Source of the DNA: Bidens hawaiensis
Lineage: Eukaryota; Streptophyta; Magnoliopsida; Asterales; Asteraceae
Length of the DNA stretch: 64,000 nucleotides
Reading direction: 5' to 3'
Assembly (NCBI GenBank): GCA_021521415.1
Contig: JAIQDT010004976.1
Location: forward strand, 124,001-188,000
In this document: in pieces, positions 57,894 to 64,000 of the stretch
How positions within the stretch are numbered: the first letter of the stretch is position 1
How the letters are laid out: the number at the start of each line of letters is the position of its first letter
The notes under the pieces: model-generated
The model's input: the letters and a program-made list of their open reading frames with translations, nothing else
Databases searched by the model: none
What the model was told of the DNA's origin: nothing
Position numbers and translations under genes: made by a program

Positions 57894-58665
57894 GAAGAGT
57901 GTTAAGTTCGTTTGGGGTACGGAATAGGAGGAGGCTTTTCTCGAGTTGAAGAACAGATTGACGCATGCCCCGATCTTAGCTTTACCTGATGGCACCGATG
58001 ATTTGGTGGTGCATTCTGATGCCTCTTATCCGGGGCTTGGGTGTGTTTTGATGCAGCGAGGTCGAGTCATCGCTTATGCCTCACGGTAGTTGAAGCCTCA
58101 TGAGGCGAATTATCCTACCCACGATTTGGAGCTGGCAGCGGTGGTGTTTGCACTTAAGTTGTGGAGACGTTATTTGTACGGTGTTCCTTGCGTTATTTAT
58201 ACCGACCATAAGAGTTTAAAATACTTCTTTGAACAAAAGGAACTGAATATGCGCCAACGACGATGGTTGGAGTTGATTAAGGATTATGATTTGGACATTA
58301 TGTACCACCCCGGTAAGGCTAACGTGGTGGCCGACGCGTTGAGCCGAAAGGAGAGACCGAAGCCGATTCCTGTGAAATCCTACCAGCTTATTCTCAAACC
58401 TGACATTTTGAAACAAATAGCCAACGTCCAGAATGAAGCGTTCCAGGTGGAATGGATTATGTCAGAACGTGTTTGGGGTCAGAAGAAATTGTTGGAAGAC
58501 GTCGGTGACGGGGTGAAGTATAAGGATGGTCGTTTATGGGTACCGAGGTATGGGGGATTCAGAGATAAAATTTTGGATGAGGCACACAAGTCGCGCTATT
58601 CTATTCACCCGGGCCCGACCAAGATGTACCAAGACTTAAAAAAAATTATTGGTGGGCTACGATGA
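57894..58665 (+). pseudogene. T2 RNase H and integrase zinc finger
   Basis: It reads SVKFVWGTE, TAG (57925), [38 protein letters not shown], then TAG near 58087. Then comes [53 protein letters not shown], and the integrase finger start [19 protein letters not shown] shift in an A-run near 58640 ends the frame. Confidence 0.9.
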
Positions 58666-59882
58666 AATTTGAGGTGGCTCGGTACGTGAGTAAGTGTTTG
58701 ACGTGTCTACAAGTTAAGGCCGAGCATCAGAAGCCATTTGGGAAACTTCAGCCGTTGGAAATACCTGAGTGGAAATGAGAGCATCTTTCTATGGATTTCG
58801 TGACTAAACTGCCTCGTACACCTAGGGGTAATTATGACACCATTTGGGTAATCGTGGATAGATTGACCAAGAGCGCCCATTTCTTGCCGATTCGAGAGAC
58901 TTTTAACTCCGAGCAGTTGGCCGATGTGTTTATTCGTGAGATCGTCTCTAGGCACGGGGTGTCGGTATCTATTGTTTCGGATAGGGATACGCGTTTCACC
59001 TCCAGGTTTTGGAAAAGGTTTCACGAGGAGATGGGCACCAAACTCCTCATCAGTACTGCTTATCACCCGTAGACGGATGATCAGTCCGAGAGGACCATTC
59101 AGACTCTCGAGGATATGTTGCGGGCTTGTGTTATCGACTTTGGTAGTAGTTGGGACCGTCACTTACCGTTGGTGGAGTTTTCATATAATAATAGTTATCA
59201 CGCCACGATTGGGATGCCACCGTTTGAGATGTTGTATGGTAGGAGGTGTAGGACTCCAGTATGTTGGGGTTCCATTGGTCAAAAGCAGTTGGGTAGTCTA
59301 GAGGTGGTCGAGGCTACAACTGAGAAGCTCGACAAGATTAAAGCATTTATGAAGGCCGCACAAGACCGTCAGAAGTCTTATGCAGATAAAAGGCGAAGGC
59401 CTATTGTGTTTGAGGCTGGGGATTGGGTTATGTTGAAAGTTTCTCCCTGGAAGGGCATTATTCGTTTTCGTAAGAGGGGGAAGCTCAGTCCGAGGTTTAT
59501 TGGCCCGTTTCGTATATTGGCCCAAGTCGGTGAGGTAGCATATAGGCTGGAATTGCCCGAGGAGCTTGCGGGGATTCATCCTACTTTTCACATGTCCCAT
59601 CTGAGGAAATGCCTAGCGGATGAAGAGGCCCATGTGCCTCTTGATGATATCGAACTCGATAGTAAGCTGAACTACGTTGAGCAACCGATTGCTATTCTTG
59701 ACCGTCAAGAGAGGCGTTTGAGAAATAAGGTGGTTAGACAGGTGAAGGTGCAGTGGAAACACCGTAGGGGTTCCGAGGCCACTTGGGAGTCCGAAGGCGA
59801 TATGATGAAGCATTATCCGCAGTTGTTCCTGTCGTATTGGGATTCGGGGACGAATCCCATTGTAAGGGGGGTGGACTTGTAA
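58646..59882 (+). pseudogene. T2 integrase and chromodomain
   Basis: It has CLTCLQVKAEHQKPFG, TGA at 58776, core pieces SMDFVTKLPRTP, VSDRDTRFTSRF, TAG at 59070, QSERTIQTLEDML (DDE residues all visible). Then a 255-codon open frame: MLYGRRCRTPVC, VSPWKGIIRFRKRGKLSPRF, MSHLRKCLADEEAHVPLDDI, and chromodomain ILDRQERRLRNKVVRQVKVQ, GSEATWESEGDMMKHYPQLF. The chromodomain is complete, ending at TAA over the LTR start. Confidence 0.92.
59862..59877 (+). other. T2 polypurine tract
   Basis: AAGGGGGGTGGACT lies directly before the LTR start TGTAACG. It overlaps the last codons of the integrase frame. Confidence 0.85.
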
Positions 59883-61021
59883 CGTCCGTTAATTCCGGTT
59901 TCAAGAATTAAAGATTGTAGAGTATGCATAATTCTCGGGATTTATCCAACGTTCCTCAGAAGCCTTTACGTCATCCCAGTACGTCTCATCGCTTACCATT
60001 TCTTCCAAGTTGCATTATTATTATTTTTCGGGGGCTAGAATGAAAAAGTTTTATGATATAACACTAAACAAAAAAAAAACTAAACCCTAGTTCAGTAGCA
60101 GCAGCGATCGGCCGCTTGCAGCCCCTCCCCCCTTTCATTGCTTCGACTTTTTGATCGATTCCAAGCTCCTAGAAGTAGTTCAAGGTATGTAATACAATCC
60201 CCAACACTCTTTTTGCTCACCCCTTAATCGTTTTGATGCTTAATTTTGCCGATACTTCTCATTGGACAGATTTTTGGTCAAGGCGTAATTGACCCACTTC
60301 CCGTGGATAAAAATTAGAGTTTCCAATGTAGAAATATCCCCAGGTATGGCATTTACATCATATTAAAATTTCGTTGTCATTGGAGGTGTTTAGGTCGGTC
60401 AATCGATTTTAGTTCGAAAACTAGGGTTTATCGGGTGTAGATTTGCAAATTGTTGAGTTTGATGCGTTAATTGATCGGGTGACCGACCAAATCAGTTTGT
60501 ACAGCCCTAGGGGGGTTTAAGGGCTGTGGAAAAATTACTTTTTTGATGCTCGGGGCTGTTTTGGTTAGTGCTTCGTCAATCGAGTCGGCGGTGCGCGAAC
60601 TTTCGTTTAAATGTTAAAGTGAGAGTTGTAAAAAGGAACCGTCAACCCTATCAACTCAGGTGACATAATTATGATGAATGAAAGGATTAAAATGGGAATT
60701 TAGCCCATTTGGGGCTGTTTCGTTTAACAATTTGTTCTATGGTTCATTTCGCACGTATTCAACTCGATTTGCCAAGTTGTTGGGCCTCGGGCCAAGTGTT
60801 GGGCCTTGGACCAAGTTGTGGGGCCTTGGGCCAAGTGTTGGGCCTTGGGCCAAAGTGTTGGGCTTGAACGGCCCATTAGGCAAGAGTGCTCTTACGGTCT
60901 AGTTTAGTAATGCGTTGTGTATAATTTACAGGCCCTTGTTTGTGATTGTGCACTTAGGGGTTTCCTAGCTCGTTGCAGGTGTTCGATTGTTTTGAGGTGA
61001 GTTCATGATGCCCTTTTTACT
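59878..61021 (+). repeat. T2 3' LTR, part 1
   Basis: It matches the start of the 5' LTR with a few percent difference, mostly C/T and G/A. GGGCC array at 60770-60865. It is interrupted by S4 after TTACT. Confidence 0.92.
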
Positions 61022-61698
61022 TGTAAGGCCCCGATCCCTGAGAACCCCACAGTTGGTAATCATTCAAACACTCATAAAATTAAATAAACTTAAAAACCGT
61101 TTCTTCCATTAAAAGATACGTATCAGAGTATCAATTTTGCGGAAAACATGAAAAATGAAATAAGTTCCCGAAACCCGGGAATTTTGCCCAAAATCCAAAG
61201 TAAATGTAACTTTTATAAGTTTCCTTGAAATAAAATATTCATAACAATTCTTCCTTCCAGTATGCCCTTCACCATCCAAGTAGCTCCGTGCACGTCCAAG
61301 TGATAAGGCATCCTCTTCCAAATCCTGAAACTTACACTAACATGCACACAAAGTCAGCTTGAGCTGAGTGAGTTCAAGTTTTAAGTAAAAGATATCAGTA
61401 GTAAAATCATGATAGCCATACCAAAGGTTTTCTAAAAGTAAAAGGGTACATCCATCTAATCATCATTATCGAACTTAAACATCCTCATACATACATATAC
61501 AAATGTATATGTAAACATCCATTCAATAACATCCATATATACATAATAGTATATATATATAACATCCACGTATAACATCAGGGTCGAGCAAACGTACAAC
61601 CCAAACACGTAACATCAGTGCATGCAAACACAAAGTAGGCATACACAACATCAGTAGTCGAAACGACTACAACATCGCCAAATAGAGGCCAAGAAATA

Positions 61699-61739
<41 letters not shown>

Positions 61740-63182
61740 ACATCCCAAGACTTACCATATACTAGCAAGCCTATATAAAATCATTTTAAAAAAAAAACAT
61801 TTCATCAAGTAAGAAAACATTTAGGTGCGCATGCTAGCCCAAAAGTAAAATGAGTAAAAAGGGAATCATGAACTCACCTGAGATCGATCGAATACTTGCA
61901 ACGAGCTAGGAAGTTCCTAAGGGCACAATCACAAGCAAGGGCCTGTAAATTATACATAACGCGTTACTAAACTAGACTGTAGGAACACTCTATCCTAATG
62001 GGCCGTACAAACCCAACACTTTGGCCCAAGGCCCAACAACTCGGCCCAAGGCCCAACAACTCGGCCCAAGGCCCAATACCTGGCCCAAGGCCCAATACTT
62101 GGCCCAAGACCCAATACCTGGCCCAAGGCCCAATACCTGGCCCAAGACCCAATACCTGGCCCAAGGCCCAATACCTGGCCCAAGACCCAATACCTGGCCC
62201 AAGGCCCAATACCTGGCCCAAGACCCAATACCTGGCCAAAGGCCCAACAACTTGGCCCAAGGCCCAACACTTGGCCCAAGGTCCAAAGATAGTCAAATCG
62301 GGTCGAATGCGCGTGAAATAATTCTTAAAACCATTTGTTAACCGAATCAGCCCCGAATGGACCAATTTCCGTCTTAACTCTTTTCATTCATCAAAATTAT
62401 GTCACCCGAGTTGATAGGGTTGACGGTTCATTTTTCCAACACTTACTTTAACATTTAAACGAAAATTCGCGCACCGCCGACTCGATTGACTAAGCACTAA
62501 CCACGACAGCCCCGAGCACCAAAAAAATAATTTTTACACAGCCCTTAAACCTCCCTCGGGCTGCACAAACTGAATCGGTCGGTCACCCGATCAACTAACG
62601 CATCAAACTCAACAATTTGCAATTCTCCACCCGATAAACCCTAGTTTTCGAACTAAAATCGATTGACCGACCTAAACACCTCCAATGACCATGAAATTTT
62701 AATATGATGTAAATGTCATACCTGGGGATCTTTCTACACCGGAAAATCTAATTTTTATCCACGGGAAGTGGGTCAATTTCACTCTAGCCGAAATCTGCCC
62801 AACGAAAAGTTTTGGCAAAATTGAGCATCAAAACGATTAGGGGTGAGCAAAAAGAGTGTAGGGGATTGTAGTACATACCTTGAACTACCTCTAGGAACTT
62901 GGAATTGATCAAAAAGTCGAAGCAATGAAGGGGGGCTGCCTCTTGGCCGATCGCTGCAGCTGCTAGGTTTAGGATTTTATTTTATTTTATTTTTTTTATA
63001 TAACTTAAGATATTACACTCTAGTCCTTGTAGATTCAAGTGTAAGGCAAAATGGAAGGAATGGTTAGGTTCTTTAACGTACCGGGATGACGTGAAGGCTT
63101 CCGAGAAACGTCGGTTAAGTCCCGAGAGTTATACATCCTCTACAAGCTTTAGTTCTTCAAACCGGAGTTAACGGGTGTTACA
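61022..63182 (-). mobile_element. Solo LTR S4 (2161 bp)
   Basis: In plus orientation TGTAAGGCCCC to GGGTGTTACA, flanked by TTACT on both sides (61017-61021, 63183-63187). It carries the hairpin (61351-61380), a TA microsatellite (61704-61736), the dyad near 61655 and a long GGCCCAA array (62010-62290). No internal region remains. Confidence 0.93.
62010..62290 (-). repeat. GGGCC minisatellite of S4
   Basis: About 14 units of 20-21 bp; the middle units are a homogenised CCTGGCCCAAG(G/A)CCCAATA variant not seen in T1 or T2. This suggests local amplification after the families split. The open frames here are not genes. Confidence 0.88.
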
Positions 63183-63187
63183 TTACT

Positions 63188-63295
63188 CCTTTTTACTTTT
63201 GGGCTAGCATGCACACCTAAGTGTCTTCTTACATGATGAAATGTTTTTTTAACGAATTTATATAGGCTTGCTAGTATATGGTAGGCCTTGGGATG

Positions 63296-63357
<62 letters not shown>

Positions 63358-64000
63358 TATTGCTTGGCCTATATTTGGCGATGTTGTAGTCGTTTCGACT
63401 ACTGATGTTATGTATGCCTACTTTGTGTTTGCATGCACTGATGTTACGTGTTTGGGTTGTACGTTTGCTCGACCCTGATGTTATACGTGGATGTTATATA
63501 TATATATATATACTATTATATATATAGGGATGTAATTGGAAGGATGTTTACATATACATTTTGTATATGTATGTATGAGGATGTTTAGTTTTAGGTAATG
63601 ATGATTTGATGGATGCACCCTTTTTTATATTTTTAAACTTTTGGTATGACTATCATAACCATTACTACTGATATTATTTACTTAAAACTTGAACTCACTC
63701 AGCTCAAGCTGACTTTGTGTGCATGTTAGTGTGAGTTTCAGGTTAGGAAGAGGATGCCTTATCGCTTGGACGTGCACGAAGCTACTTGGACGGTGAAGGG
63801 CATACGGGAATTGAAGTTTTATTATTAAACATTTATTTTTGAAAGTTTTTATTTAAAGATAATTATGTTGATTTTGGGCAAAATTCCCAGGTTTTGAGAA
63901 CTCATTTACTTATTTACGTTTTCCGCCGAATTATACTCTGTGATGCTTATTTTAATGAAAATAATTGTTTTTAAGTTTAATTATTTTACAAGTGTTTTGA
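63188..64000 (+). repeat. T2 3' LTR, part 2 (cut by the window edge)
   Basis: It matches 53894-54716 of the 5' LTR. TA microsatellite at 63296-63352. Some 45 bp of LTR end, ending CCTTACA, lie outside the window. Confidence 0.92.

Larger units (their letters stand above)
52775..64000 (+). mobile_element. Ty3/gypsy chromovirus T2 (all domains present, 3' LTR runs off the edge)
   Basis: Order: 5' LTR, PBS, leader, gag with three knuckles, PR, RT, RH, IN, chromodomain, polypurine tract, 3' LTR interrupted by S4. Target flank ACTAA at 52770-52774; the other flank is outside. About ten frameshifts or stops. Its chromodomain and long LTR suit the Tekay/Del clade. Confidence 0.92.

Overview
This window looks like nuclear DNA of a flowering plant, most likely an Asteraceae. 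It is AT-rich and holds only one host gene, the last 81 codons of a germin-like protein at 2-247. About 97 percent of the rest is LTR retrotransposon sequence, piled insertion within insertion. The family guess rests on remembered resemblance of the gypsy polyproteins, the Copia-type gag and one extra ORF to Asteraceae repeats, so it is moderate, not certain.

Layout, outermost first. An old minus-strand Ty1/Copia element C has its 3' end at 1450-2531 and its gag at 49344-50089. It is split by minus-strand chromovirus X (2532-49343). X is itself interrupted three times. Minus-strand gypsy element Y starts at 4254; its 5' LTR is cut by plus-strand element Z (10442-28210, TSD catac). Z holds solo LTR S1 (14076-16029, TSD catga), long solo LTR S2 (17247-20395) and a non-autonomous Athila/Tat-like element L (21189-27367, TSD attga). 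A gag-only Copia-type element K (about 28650-34794) carries a large extra ORF and no pol. Plus-strand chromovirus T1 (37754-45545, TSD gttgg) sits in the X gag. C is also interrupted by minus element W (50090-52774 and beyond), which holds plus-strand chromovirus T2 (52775 to past the window end). The T2 3' LTR is split by solo LTR S4 (61022-63182, TSD ttact). Nesting reaches at least five levels.

None of the elements looks able to move by itself. T1 has lost gag and the protease core. T2 keeps every domain but has frameshifts and stops. X has a 605-codon PR-RT-RH frame, but one RT catalytic aspartate is alanine and the integrase core is partly deleted. Most premature stops that can be compared between T1 and T2 are C-to-T or G-to-A changes, as expected of methylated, silenced DNA.

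The points most worth a second look are: element K, with its extra ORF and dozens of ATTCGTTA/TAACGAAT octamers; a near-perfect inverted repeat of about 104-bp arms in the Y LTR, built from X/W-type LTR sequence; a captured open peptide-coding block inside the W LTR; a small hairpin motif kept across divergent LTR families; and tandem arrays that differ between families but occupy matching places in LTRs and leaders. All functional statements are inference from sequence; nothing was searched or computed.
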